From Persicobacter diffluens (lineage in GTDB: Bacteria; Bacteroidota; Bacteroidia; Cytophagales; Cyclobacteriaceae), in NCBI RefSeq assembly GCF_036244895.1, contig NZ_BQKE01000001.1, positions 3,224,001 through 3,288,000 on the forward strand: a stretch of DNA of 64,000 nucleotides. Direction: 5' to 3'. The position numbers and the translations under genes are program-made. Below are positions 33,599 to 41,823 of the stretch, piece by piece (the stretch's first letter is position 1; each line of letters opens with the position of its first letter). A model generated the notes under the pieces. The model did no database searches, was not told the DNA's origin, and worked only from the letters and a program-made list of their open reading frames with translations.

Positions 33599-35617
33599 AT
33601 GGACTTCAAACTGACTTCGGAATACAAACCCATGGGAGACCAGCCCCAGGCCATTGCGCAATTGGTGGAAGGAATCGAGGGGCAGGAAAAATTTCAAACC
33701 CTTCTGGGCGCCACGGGAACAGGTAAAACCTTTACCATGGCCAACGTGATTGCGGAGTCAGGACGTCCGACGCTGGTATTGGCACACAACAAAACACTTG
33801 CAGCCCAGCTTTATGGAGAATTCAAGCAATTTTTCCCGGAAAATGCGGTGGAGTATTTCATTTCATATTACGATTACTACCAGCCGGAAGCCTACATCGC
33901 TGCCACCAATACCTTCATTGAAAAAGACCTGATGATCAATGAAGAAATTGAAAAGTTGCGTTTAAAAGCCACTTCTCAATTACTCACCGGCCGTCGGGAC
34001 ATCATTGTAGTGGCCTCCGTATCTTGTATTTATGGTATCGGAAATCCGGAGGAATTCGGCAAAAATGTACTTTCCTTTAAAGTGGGAGACAGCGTTCCCC
34101 GAAATCAATTCCTTTTTGCTTTGGTGGACATTTTGTACAGCAGGACGGAATCGGACTTTAAAAGAGGAACCTTCCGTGTAAAGGGTGATACGGTGGATTT
34201 GTACCTGGCTTATGCCGATTTCGCCTACCGCTTCTATTTTTGGGGAGATGAAATTGAAGCCATACAAACCATTGACCCGGAAACAGGAAGAAAGCTTTCC
34301 GACGAGCAGACTACCACCATTTTCCCAGCCAATTTATTCGTAACCGGTAAAGACACCATCCAAACGGCCATTAAGGAAATTCAGGATGATATGGTCAAAC
34401 AAATCCGTTTCTTTGATGAGGAGGGACGGGTGGAAGAATCCAAAAGAATTCAGGAGCGTACGGAATTTGATCTGGAAATGATCCGCGAACTGGGCTATTG
34501 CTCCGGCGTGGAGAACTATTCCCGTTACTTTGATCGAAGAAAGCCGGGGCAACGCCCTTTCTGTTTGCTGGATTATTTCCCGGAGGATTACCTGATCATG
34601 ATTGATGAAAGCCATGTGACCATCCCACAGGTAAGGGCCATGTATGGGGGAGACCGCGCCAGAAAAGTAAATCTGGTGGATTATGGCTTCCGCCTGCCGG
34701 CAGCCATGGACAACCGGCCACTGAAATTTGAAGAATTTGAGGGAATGATCAACCAAATGGTATTCGTTTCCGCCACACCGGCAGATTACGAGCTTCGTAA
34801 TTCTGAGGGCATCATCGTAGAGCAGATTATCCGCCCGACCGGCTTGCTGGACCCAAAAATTGAGGTACGCCCTTCCATTAATCAGATTGATGATTTGATG
34901 GAAGAAATTGACAATCGCATTCAGAAGGATGAAAGGGTTTTGGTAACGACATTGACCAAAAGAATGGCCGAGGAGTTGACCAAGTTCCTGGAAAGAGCCA
35001 ATGTAAAATGTGCCTATATCCACTCGGAAGTAAAAACCCTGGATCGGGTAGAAATCCTTCGGGATCTTCGCCTGGGAACCTATGATGTATTGGTGGGGGT
35101 AAACCTGCTGCGGGAAGGACTGGATTTGCCGGAAGTATCCCTGGTCGCCATTCTGGATGCAGACAAAGAAGGCTTCCTGCGTTCGACCAAATCCCTGATT
35201 CAGACCATCGGTCGCGCCGCCCGTAATGCAGACGGTACTGTAATCATGTATGCCGATCGTATCACGGACTCTATGAATACGGCCATGGAAGAAACCAACC
35301 GACGTCGCAGTATTCAGGCCGCTTACAATGAGGAGCACGGGATCACGCCTAGAACAGTACGAAAATCCAAAGAAGAAATTCTGGGGCAGACCAAAGTGGC
35401 CGACAGCAAAGCAGAGCCTAAAGAATACTATGTCGAAGATCCGGAGCCAACCCTGGCAGCCGATCCTGTACTGCAGTATGCAAAGAAGGAGGACATCGAA
35501 AAGATGATCGCCAAAACCCAAAAGGAAATGGAAAAGGCGGCCAAAGACCTCGATTTTATTACCGCAGCCAAATTGCGTGATGAGCTGTTTGCCCTGAAAA
35601 AGCAAATGGAATCATGA
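33599..35617 (+). CDS. uvrB: UvrABC excinuclease subunit B
   Basis: A 672-aa UvrB, the DNA-damage-verifying helicase-like subunit of nucleotide excision repair. It has Walker A GATGTGKT (37-44), the beta-hairpin YYDYYQPEAYI, SCIYGIGNPEEF, DESH-type motif II (MIDESHVTIPQV), motif VI (QTIGRAARNADG) and the C-terminal UvrC-binding coiled coil (KAAKDLDFITAAKLRDE). The length is typical. The stop codon overlaps the start of the glycosylase gene (ATGA), giving a coupled repair pair. Confidence 0.98.
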   Translation: MDFKLTSEYKPMGDQPQAIAQLVEGIEGQEKFQTLLGATGTGKTFTMANVIAESGRPTLVLAHNKTLAAQLYGEFKQFFPENAVEYFISYYDYYQPEAYIAATNTFIEKDLMINEEIEKLRLKATSQLLTGRRDIIVVASVSCIYGIGNPEEFGKNVLSFKVGDSVPRNQFLFALVDILYSRTESDFKRGTFRVKGDTVDLYLAYADFAYRFYFWGDEIEAIQTIDPETGRKLSDEQTTTIFPANLFVTGKDTIQTAIKEIQDDMVKQIRFFDEEGRVEESKRIQERTEFDLEMIRELGYCSGVENYSRYFDRRKPGQRPFCLLDYFPEDYLIMIDESHVTIPQVRAMYGGDRARKVNLVDYGFRLPAAMDNRPLKFEEFEGMINQMVFVSATPADYELRNSEGIIVEQIIRPTGLLDPKIEVRPSINQIDDLMEEIDNRIQKDERVLVTTLTKRMAEELTKFLERANVKCAYIHSEVKTLDRVEILRDLRLGTYDVLVGVNLLREGLDLPEVSLVAILDADKEGFLRSTKSLIQTIGRAARNADGTVIMYADRITDSMNTAMEETNRRRSIQAAYNEEHGITPRTVRKSKEEILGQTKVADSKAEPKEYYVEDPEPTLAADPVLQYAKKEDIEKMIAKTQKEMEKAAKDLDFITAAKLRDELFALKKQMES

Positions 35618-36270
35618 AATTTGAAATCAAAGCCGAGGCCATAGAGCACCTGCAAAGCATTCCGGAAATGAATTTATTAATGGAATTAGTCCCGGAGATT
35701 CCGGAACGGGAAATCGTTCCCGATCCTTTTCTGGGCCTGGTTTTTAATATCATCTACCAACAAGTTTCTTTTGCCGCGGGCAATACGATTTACCACCGCT
35801 TTTTACAATTATTTGAGCAGACACCTGATCCAAAGGCCCTTTTAGCGCTGGAATTTGAAGTACTGAGAAGCTGTGGATTATCCAATGCCAAAGCCAAATA
35901 CTGTCGGGAAATTGCAAAGGCTTTTATCGAAAAACCGGAGCAATTCACTCCGGAATTTTTGCAGCAACTTTCGGATAAAGAAATTCATCACCTTCTCCTG
36001 CCCATCAAAGGTGTAGGCCCCTGGACCATCCAAATGTTCCTGATATTTACCCTACAGCGTCAGGACGTTCATTCCTACGGAGACCTGGCCTTAAGGAAAG
36101 GCATGCAATGGCTCTTTCAAAGGGAGGAAATGAATCCGGAAATTTTTGAAAAGCTGGCCGCAAAATTCTCTCCTTACAATACAGTGGCGAGCTTCTATTT
36201 GTGGGAAATTACCCTCCGCCAATATTTCCGTTTTGACAGCCCCGAGGCTTTATTTAAAGTGCAACCTTAA
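35614..36270 (+). CDS. HhH-GPD DNA glycosylase (AlkA / 3-methyladenine DNA glycosylase II type)
   Basis: A 218-aa protein with the helix-hairpin-helix LLPIKGVGPWTIQMFLIF (128-145) and the Gly/Pro..Asp segment in which Asp157 (SYGDLAL) is the expected catalytic residue. An upstream LRSCGLSNAKAKYCREIA helix pair (84-101) is typical of AlkA-like enzymes. No Cys4 iron-sulfur loop is present, which argues against Nth or MutY. It removes alkylated bases in base-excision repair. The start overlaps the uvrB stop by 4 bp. Confidence 0.92.
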   Translation: MKFEIKAEAIEHLQSIPEMNLLMELVPEIPEREIVPDPFLGLVFNIIYQQVSFAAGNTIYHRFLQLFEQTPDPKALLALEFEVLRSCGLSNAKAKYCREIAKAFIEKPEQFTPEFLQQLSDKEIHHLLLPIKGVGPWTIQMFLIFTLQRQDVHSYGDLALRKGMQWLFQREEMNPEIFEKLAAKFSPYNTVASFYLWEITLRQYFRFDSPEALFKVQP

Positions 36271-36403
36271 CCAAATCCAATTTATTTTAGTAAATATTGA
36301 TTTTTCACTAAAATAATAACTCTCCCACCCTAATATCTTACAAAAGCCGCTACTAATATTTACACAAAAGCTTATATTGGGATCATAAATAACAGCTTTT
36401 CCT

Positions 36404-36865
36404 ATGTGGTTAATTGGCCTTTTAATTTTTATCGGCATTTTGCTGATCATTGTCGAAATCATCTTTATTCCGGGCACTACTTTCGTGGGAATTATAGGAG
36501 TGCTATCCGTGATTGGGGGTGTTTTCATGACCTATAGCGAATTTGGAAGTGATACCGGCCACTGGGTATTATTGGGTACTGGCGTAGCGGGAGGACTATT
36601 ATCAATCTATGCTTTTCAGTCCAAGCCTTGGTTAAAAATGGCCAATACCGATGCCATTAAAAGCAAAGTCAATACCCGGGATAACCTTGGCCTTTCTGTA
36701 GGAGAGCAAGGCGAAGCTGTTTCAGATTTGAAACCGGTAGGTAAAGCACTTTTCGGCGATATGGAAGTGGAAGTCACCACCAAAGGATTATTCCTGGAAG
36801 CTGGCCAATCCATTGAAATTATTTCCATTGAAAGCAATAAAATAATCGTACAACCTTTAAGTTAA
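36404..36865 (+). CDS. short NfeD-like membrane protein
   Basis: A 153-aa protein: two to three N-terminal membrane helices (MWLIGLLIFIGILLIIVEII, VGIIGVLSVIGGVFMTYS, WVLLGTGVAGGLLSIYAF), then a soluble C-terminal OB-fold (GEQGEAVSDLKPVGKALFGD, EVTTKGLFLEAGQSIEII). This is the short NfeD class lacking the ClpP-like protease domain. It lies 4 bp upstream of floA, the usual nfeD-flotillin arrangement, where the pair is thought to organise membrane microdomains. Confidence 0.92.
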   Translation: MWLIGLLIFIGILLIIVEIIFIPGTTFVGIIGVLSVIGGVFMTYSEFGSDTGHWVLLGTGVAGGLLSIYAFQSKPWLKMANTDAIKSKVNTRDNLGLSVGEQGEAVSDLKPVGKALFGDMEVEVTTKGLFLEAGQSIEIISIESNKIIVQPLS

Positions 36866-36869
36866 ATTT

Positions 36870-37844
36870 ATGGGCTCATTCGGTCTGGTAGTTCCTATTA
36901 TTTTAGGAATATTTTTATTATTTCTCTTTCTATACTTTGTTCCTGTTAACCTATGGATCACCGCCCTTTTCTCGGGTGTTCGGATTTCATTGGGAGAATT
37001 GGTCGCTATGAGAATTAGAAAGGTACCACCAAGTACCATCGTTAATCCATTGATTACCGCTACTAAAGCGGGATTGAAAATCTCCACCAATGATTTGGAA
37101 ACCCACTATTTGGCGGGGGGAGATGTTTACAATATTGTCAGAGCATTGATCTCAGCAGACAAGGCCAATATTGGACTGGACTTTCAAAAAGCTACCGCCA
37201 TCGATTTGGCAGGTCGTGATGTGTTCGAAGCCGTTCAGATTTCTGTAAATCCAAAAGTGATCACTACCCCTAAAGTGGCGGCTGTAGCCGCTGATGGTAT
37301 TCAGTTGATTGCCACTGCCCGTGTGACGGTACGTGCCAACATCCAGCAATATGTAGGTGGTGCAGGTGAAGATACTATCCTTGCCCGTGTAGGGGAAGGT
37401 ATTGTAACCTCCATCGGTTCGGCCCAGTCCCACAAAGAGGTATTGGAAAATCCGGATAAAATCTCCAAGCTGGTATTGCAGCGGGGATTGGATGCCGGAA
37501 CAGCCTTTGAAATCCTGTCGATTGATATCGCCGATGTGGATGTAGGGAAAAACATTGGAGCAACCCTTCAGACAGATCAGGCACAGGCTGACTTGAAAGT
37601 AGCGGAAGCAAAAGCCGAGGAAAGAAGAGCAATGGCGGTGGCAGCTGAGCAGGAAATGAAAGCGAAAACGCAGGAAGCGCGTGCAAAAGTAATTGAAGCG
37701 GAAACCACCATTCCATTAGCGATGGCCGAAGCTTTCAGAAGCGGAAACATGGGCATTATGGATTACTACAAATTCCAAAATATCCAGGCGGATACGGATA
37801 TGCGTAAATCCATTTCTGATGATGATGATACTCCTGCAGAATAA
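36870..37844 (+). CDS. floA: flotillin-like protein FloA
   Basis: A 324-aa FloA (UPF0365). It has an N-terminal hydrophobic hairpin (VVPIILGIFLLFLFLYFVPV), an SPFH/PHB-like domain (about 40-215, with RKVPPSTIVNPLITATKAG, AGGDVYNIVRALISADKAN and GEDTILARVGEGIVTSIGS), and a C-terminal Ala/Glu-rich coiled coil (AEAKAEERRAMAVAAEQEMK). The length and domain order match bacterial FloA. It assembles in lipid microdomains with NfeD. A terminator follows the stop. Confidence 0.96.
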   Translation: MGSFGLVVPIILGIFLLFLFLYFVPVNLWITALFSGVRISLGELVAMRIRKVPPSTIVNPLITATKAGLKISTNDLETHYLAGGDVYNIVRALISADKANIGLDFQKATAIDLAGRDVFEAVQISVNPKVITTPKVAAVAADGIQLIATARVTVRANIQQYVGGAGEDTILARVGEGIVTSIGSAQSHKEVLENPDKISKLVLQRGLDAGTAFEILSIDIADVDVGKNIGATLQTDQAQADLKVAEAKAEERRAMAVAAEQEMKAKTQEARAKVIEAETTIPLAMAEAFRSGNMGIMDYYKFQNIQADTDMRKSISDDDDTPAE

Positions 37845-37866
37845 GGAGATTCCTAAAAAAATAATA

Positions 37867-37897
37867 AAGCAGTCTTCTCCGGAAGGCTGCTTTTTTT
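37867..37897 (+). terminator. terminator after floA
   Basis: The stem AAGCAGTCTTC / GAAGGCTGCTT (one G-T wobble) with loop TCCG is followed by seven T residues. Confidence 0.85.
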
Positions 37898-37914
37898 ATC
37901 CCGGAATTTCAGCC

Positions 37915-37947
37915 CATAAAAAAACCGCAGGCTAAATACCCACGGTT
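37915..37947 (-). terminator. probable terminator of the glycogen synthase gene
   Basis: On the minus strand AACCGTGGG pairs partly with CCTGCGGTT across an AT loop, then seven T residues follow. The stem is weak but the position (23 bp beyond the stop) is right. Confidence 0.55.
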
Positions 37948-37969
37948 CATTTTATATTTTCTAAAAGGA

Positions 37970-39829
37970 CTACATTCCTTTCTTATTTCTGGTAATCGCC
38001 AGATTGTGTGCCTTATCGTAATGGTGAATCAGGTTATGCCAATCAAAGAAAGTGGAGTTGTGTTCCGTCTTATTTCGCTGAGAAATACGCTGACGGCGAT
38101 CCATCTTAATGAATTTGTGTAATTTATAAGCTAACTGATCCGCACCTGCATCAAAGTTCGCATTCTTACGGTCAATTACATAAATCCCTTTTTCTTCATG
38201 ATCCTGCAGGTTATTCACCACATAGTCACCAAAACCTGCCAAATCAGAAGTCACCGAAGGCACTCCGGAAGCCATCGCCTCCAGTGGCGTATAACCCCAT
38301 GGCTCATAGTAAGATGGGAATACTCCCAAATGACAACCACGAACGAACTGCCCATATTCCATACCGAACAAAGGACTGGAAGGAGAAATGAAATCCGGGT
38401 GATAAACCACCTTCACACGATCATCCTCATGGTTCAACAAATTAGAAGAACGCAGGAAGTTCAGGATCTCATCATTATGATCGTCGTACAAATTGTGGGT
38501 CACTACCGATGGCAATCCACCACTTTTCCAGGACTGTAAAGTACGACGGAAACGTAATTTCCAATACTCATCCACAAACTCATTCAGCTCCGGAAGTTTG
38601 TGATCATCCGAAGATGCCGCTGCATAGAACAGGCGCTCTCCAATCTGATTCTGAATCATCTTAGTGGTATGGCGTAACTCCTCCATCACCGCACGCGAAT
38701 GCAATACGTCCGGATTCACCGACTGGTATGGCCGTTTTGTCACAAAAAACATCACCACGTTCACATCACTTTGTTCTTGCTTCAGGCGATAGTTTAATTT
38801 CGCCAAAGCTTCCAAAGTGGTATCAAAACCTTTATTCTTATACTCGAATCTACCCGAAGTAAAGAAATAAAGCGTATTATCTAAATCAAAAGTATAGCTT
38901 GGGAAGAAATGAGCCATCACAAACTGATGGATTTTCTCCTTATACTCTTTATGTAAATTCTGAAATTCATGCAGGGCAGTAAAACGCTCAATATTCAAGC
39001 CGTTCGGGGTAATCTCATCCGGCTTTCTGCCCAACAAATGGATACATTCCTGCCCCGTCACCTCTGATACGGTCGTCAATACATGTGCACCGTGTGCCGC
39101 TGCGCGCTCAATCCGAACCTGTGGCTCAATATTGAAATTGATCGCTTCTTTCTCCCAATCAAAGAATGGCAGGTGATGATAAAACTCCTGATCATTGGCC
39201 GCCAAATAACGCCCCAACATGGTGGCATGAGTGGTGAAGATCGTTGAGATATTCACGCCTTCATAGCGCAATTCAGGAATTGCAGTGGAAGACATCCACT
39301 CATGGAAATGACCGATGATATTTTTGGAGGTCTCTTCCTCTGCTAAAATACTGAAGAAGATTCTGCTCAACTCTCCAAATGCCGCTGACTTATCCAACCA
39401 GTCATCCTGTGAAGGCAACGGTATCCCATGATGATCCCAAAGATTGTATTTAATTTCACCCAGACGATCATATACAGAATTGGGATTTACCAAAACCACC
39501 TTTGGTTTTCCGGTAACCAACCACTCGCCATAATGTACGTCCAATCCGGACTCTTGCATCCTTTTTACTGCCCGACACACCGCATTGGACTCCTCCAATG
39601 GTAGTGGCTCAAAAGCCGCCTGTGCTTGATCATGTACATATGGACCCAACAGGGTATAATTCTCTTCCCACTTTTTAACCATCGTAGGAGCCTTGGAACG
39701 GATCACCGTATAAATTCCCCCCACCTGATTACATACCTCCCAAGAAACCTCCACAAGAAGCGTTTTGGAAATGCTACTTTTTGAAATTCTCCTATTGGTT
39801 ACTTTGTTGGTCCTGTTAAATTTTGACAT
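37970..39829 (-). CDS. glycogen synthase, GT3 type
   Basis: A 619-aa glycosyltransferase resembling the GT3 (fungal/animal-type) glycogen synthases found in Bacteroidota. It begins TLLVEVSWEVCNQVGGIYTV with the conserved VGGIYTVI loop. It continues with STIFTTHATMLGRYLAAN, TVSEVTGQEC, FTSGRFEYKNKGFDTTLEAL, and the C-terminal sugar-nucleotide domain with FPSYYEPWGYTPLEAMASGV. Two Arg residues in the SGRFEYKNKG region replace the simple KTGGL loop of bacterial GT5 GlgA. It makes alpha-1,4-glucan from a nucleotide glucose. No other glycogen genes are adjacent. It carries a short basic N-terminal tail of about 20 residues. Confidence 0.93.
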   Translation of the reverse strand: MSKFNRTNKVTNRRISKSSISKTLLVEVSWEVCNQVGGIYTVIRSKAPTMVKKWEENYTLLGPYVHDQAQAAFEPLPLEESNAVCRAVKRMQESGLDVHYGEWLVTGKPKVVLVNPNSVYDRLGEIKYNLWDHHGIPLPSQDDWLDKSAAFGELSRIFFSILAEEETSKNIIGHFHEWMSSTAIPELRYEGVNISTIFTTHATMLGRYLAANDQEFYHHLPFFDWEKEAINFNIEPQVRIERAAAHGAHVLTTVSEVTGQECIHLLGRKPDEITPNGLNIERFTALHEFQNLHKEYKEKIHQFVMAHFFPSYTFDLDNTLYFFTSGRFEYKNKGFDTTLEALAKLNYRLKQEQSDVNVVMFFVTKRPYQSVNPDVLHSRAVMEELRHTTKMIQNQIGERLFYAAASSDDHKLPELNEFVDEYWKLRFRRTLQSWKSGGLPSVVTHNLYDDHNDEILNFLRSSNLLNHEDDRVKVVYHPDFISPSSPLFGMEYGQFVRGCHLGVFPSYYEPWGYTPLEAMASGVPSVTSDLAGFGDYVVNNLQDHEEKGIYVIDRKNANFDAGADQLAYKLHKFIKMDRRQRISQRNKTEHNSTFFDWHNLIHHYDKAHNLAITRNKKGM

Positions 39830-40007
39830 ACAAAAGGTGAAATAATAAGCTGAACTGTTGAAATTTGCTGCAGAAAATTTTTAACGCTTAATTAAACTAA
39901 AAAAGTGTTAATTATCGGTAATAATACATGAAAATTCTTCTAACTGCAAACCTTTGCAATATTAGATAATCGCTACTTTTCTTTTCAAACATACAATGCA
40001 ATAAATC

Positions 40008-40565
40008 ATGAAAAATAAAGAAACTGACCGATTTTTTATCGCCATCGTGCCTGAGGAACCAGTATTTCATGACCTCCATCAGTTTAAGCTGGAGGCGGCA
40101 ACACATTTTTCAACAAGTGGGGCCCTAAAGTCACCTCCACACCTCACTTTACACATGCCTTTTTTATGGAAAAAGAAAAAATTAAATCAATTAAAAACGA
40201 CAATTTCCAATTTTGCAAGCCAAGAAACTGGCTTTGAAATTGAATTAAATAATTTCAACCAATTCCCCCCTCGTGTAATTTTTGTAGATGTAAAGCAAAG
40301 TATGGAATTGTCCAATTTACAGACTAAGCTGAAAAAAATGATGAAGCGAGAACTCAACCTATTCAATGCCGACTATAAAGAACGTCCTTTCCGCCCACAT
40401 TTTACTATTGCATTTCGGGATTTAAAAAAGGCTATTTTTCCAGAGGCCTGGAATTTCTTCAAAGAAAAACAATACACACAAACCATTCAGGTTAAATACA
40501 TTACACTACTCAAACATGATGGAAATGTGTGGGAAGTTTACGAAAAATTTCATTTTGATGGTTAA
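40008..40565 (+). CDS. 2'-5' RNA ligase / cyclic phosphodiesterase family (LigT-like)
   Basis: A 185-aa 2H-phosphoesterase. The two catalytic motifs are present: HLTL (PPHLTLHMPFLW, about 43-54) and HFTI (FRPHFTIAFRDL, about 125-136). RNA 2',3'-cyclic phosphodiesterase or ligase activity is expected; the physiological substrate is unknown. There is no signal peptide. It is convergent with DUF6702: the two genes share the palindrome TTAA (40562-40565) for their stop codons. Confidence 0.88.
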   Translation: MKNKETDRFFIAIVPEEPVFHDLHQFKLEAATHFSTSGALKSPPHLTLHMPFLWKKKKLNQLKTTISNFASQETGFEIELNNFNQFPPRVIFVDVKQSMELSNLQTKLKKMMKRELNLFNADYKERPFRPHFTIAFRDLKKAIFPEAWNFFKEKQYTQTIQVKYITLLKHDGNVWEVYEKFHFDG

Positions 40566-41065
40566 ACCTTACGTAGCGGGAAAGCCACTAATTTTCTCCC
40601 GCTATGCAATCGTTCTGACCTCAAACCCACTTCATCCTGAAAATGCACCAGGTTTTGCTGATCATCAAATTCTGAAAAAAGTATGGTATTCTTCACTTCT
40701 AAAACTCCCCTGGGCTTAACCTTTTCCACATAGCAATACACCCACAAGGCATCATCCTCAATTTCCATCCCTACAAACCGAATTTCCCGTGCATCTCCTT
40801 CCCATTGAATTTTAACATGTTCCAAAAAATAAGCTTCCACCGCTTCCTCTGGAATTCCCATTTCCCAATCCACCTTTAATTGCTGTTCCCTCAAAATGGC
40901 ATCGGCCAAATCATCCAGAAAAACTTTGCCCTCCATTTCAATTCTTTTCTCTTCCACATCATATTTCATGTCCAACAAACTAATATGATAGGGATGAGCA
41001 TATACGGGATTACTTAAAGTAACCAATGATAACAAAAAGACGCCGACAATATAAAATTTTCTCAT
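40562..41065 (-). CDS. DUF6702 family exported protein
   Basis: A 167-aa protein with a signal peptide (MRKFYIVGVFLLSLVTLSNP, cleavage near VYA-HPYH). The mature start HPYHISLLDMKYD is typical of this family, which occurs beside HupE/UreJ and M1 peptidase genes in many Bacteroidota. The HxxH at the mature N-terminus could bind a metal ion, which is inference. It is divergent from the HupE/UreJ gene with 137 bp between the starts, which suggests shared control. Confidence 0.82.
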   Translation of the reverse strand: MRKFYIVGVFLLSLVTLSNPVYAHPYHISLLDMKYDVEEKRIEMEGKVFLDDLADAILREQQLKVDWEMGIPEEAVEAYFLEHVKIQWEGDAREIRFVGMEIEDDALWVYCYVEKVKPRGVLEVKNTILFSEFDDQQNLVHFQDEVGLRSERLHSGRKLVAFPLRKV

Positions 41066-41202
41066 TTTCGGGGATTTGGGTAAAATTTGAACAGCAAAAA
41101 GGGTATTTTTTGTAAATTAACAAATTATTGGCTGAGCTAAAGCCACGCTTTTCACTCGCCATACAGACTATATTTTCCTTTTTTTAGACTTCTTTTTTAC
41201 AA

Positions 41203-41790
41203 ATGAGCACATTTTCTACCTTTTTTGAAATGGGCTGGTTGCACATTTTGGACCTGGATGGATACGACCATTTACTTTTCGTCGTTGCCCTCTGTCTTTC
41301 GTTCACAATCAGACAATGGCAAAAAATTCTGGGATTACTAACTGCTTTTACTGTGGGGCACAGTATTTCTCTGGCGCTGGCTACATTTCGCATTGTGAAA
41401 GTAAACGGTGACTATGTAGAGTTTTTAATTCCACTCACTATTTTCATTACGGGCGTCACCCACTTATTTCAGTTAAAAAGTGGTACTACCAAAAAATCCG
41501 GCTACGGATGGGCCTATGCCGTGATTTTGGCTTTCGGCTTAATCCACGGACTAGGATTTTCCTCCTACCTGCAATCTCTATTGGGCCGTTCACAGGATAT
41601 TTTCACCCCGCTACTTGCCTTTAATCTGGGCTTAGAAGCCGGTCAGGTGGTGATTGTTATTGCTTATTTCTTACTATTTCAGCTATTTACTTTAATCAAT
41701 AAAAAATTTTACCACTATTGGAAGCCTACCTGGACGATTGCTATCCTGACCGTCTCGGTGATTTTGATGTATCAGGCCAAATTTTGGTAA
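41203..41790 (+). CDS. HupE/UreJ-like membrane protein
   Basis: A 195-aa inner-membrane protein with six to seven predicted spans and the family signature: GYDHLLFVVALCLSF (20-34), LLTAFTVGHSISLALATF (45-62), and LAFGLIHGLGFSSYL (about 108-122). The conserved His residues in DHLLF, GHSIS and IHGLGF line the presumed metal path. Family members are linked to nickel or cobalt transport for hydrogenase or urease; neither enzyme is in the window, so the metal is unknown. An M1 peptidase gene follows after 33 bp. Confidence 0.87.
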   Translation: MSTFSTFFEMGWLHILDLDGYDHLLFVVALCLSFTIRQWQKILGLLTAFTVGHSISLALATFRIVKVNGDYVEFLIPLTIFITGVTHLFQLKSGTTKKSGYGWAYAVILAFGLIHGLGFSSYLQSLLGRSQDIFTPLLAFNLGLEAGQVVIVIAYFLLFQLFTLINKKFYHYWKPTWTIAILTVSVILMYQAKFW

Positions 41791-41823
41791 CCCTTTCTTA
41801 ACCTTACCTATCTTGCTTTTTTT

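Noticed and set aside
34334..35605. A long open frame (423 codons) on the minus strand opposite uvrB
   Set aside because: It lies fully inside a perfect uvrB gene; its product is rich in Phe, His and Gln in a way expected from reading the reverse of a conserved gene, with no domain pattern.
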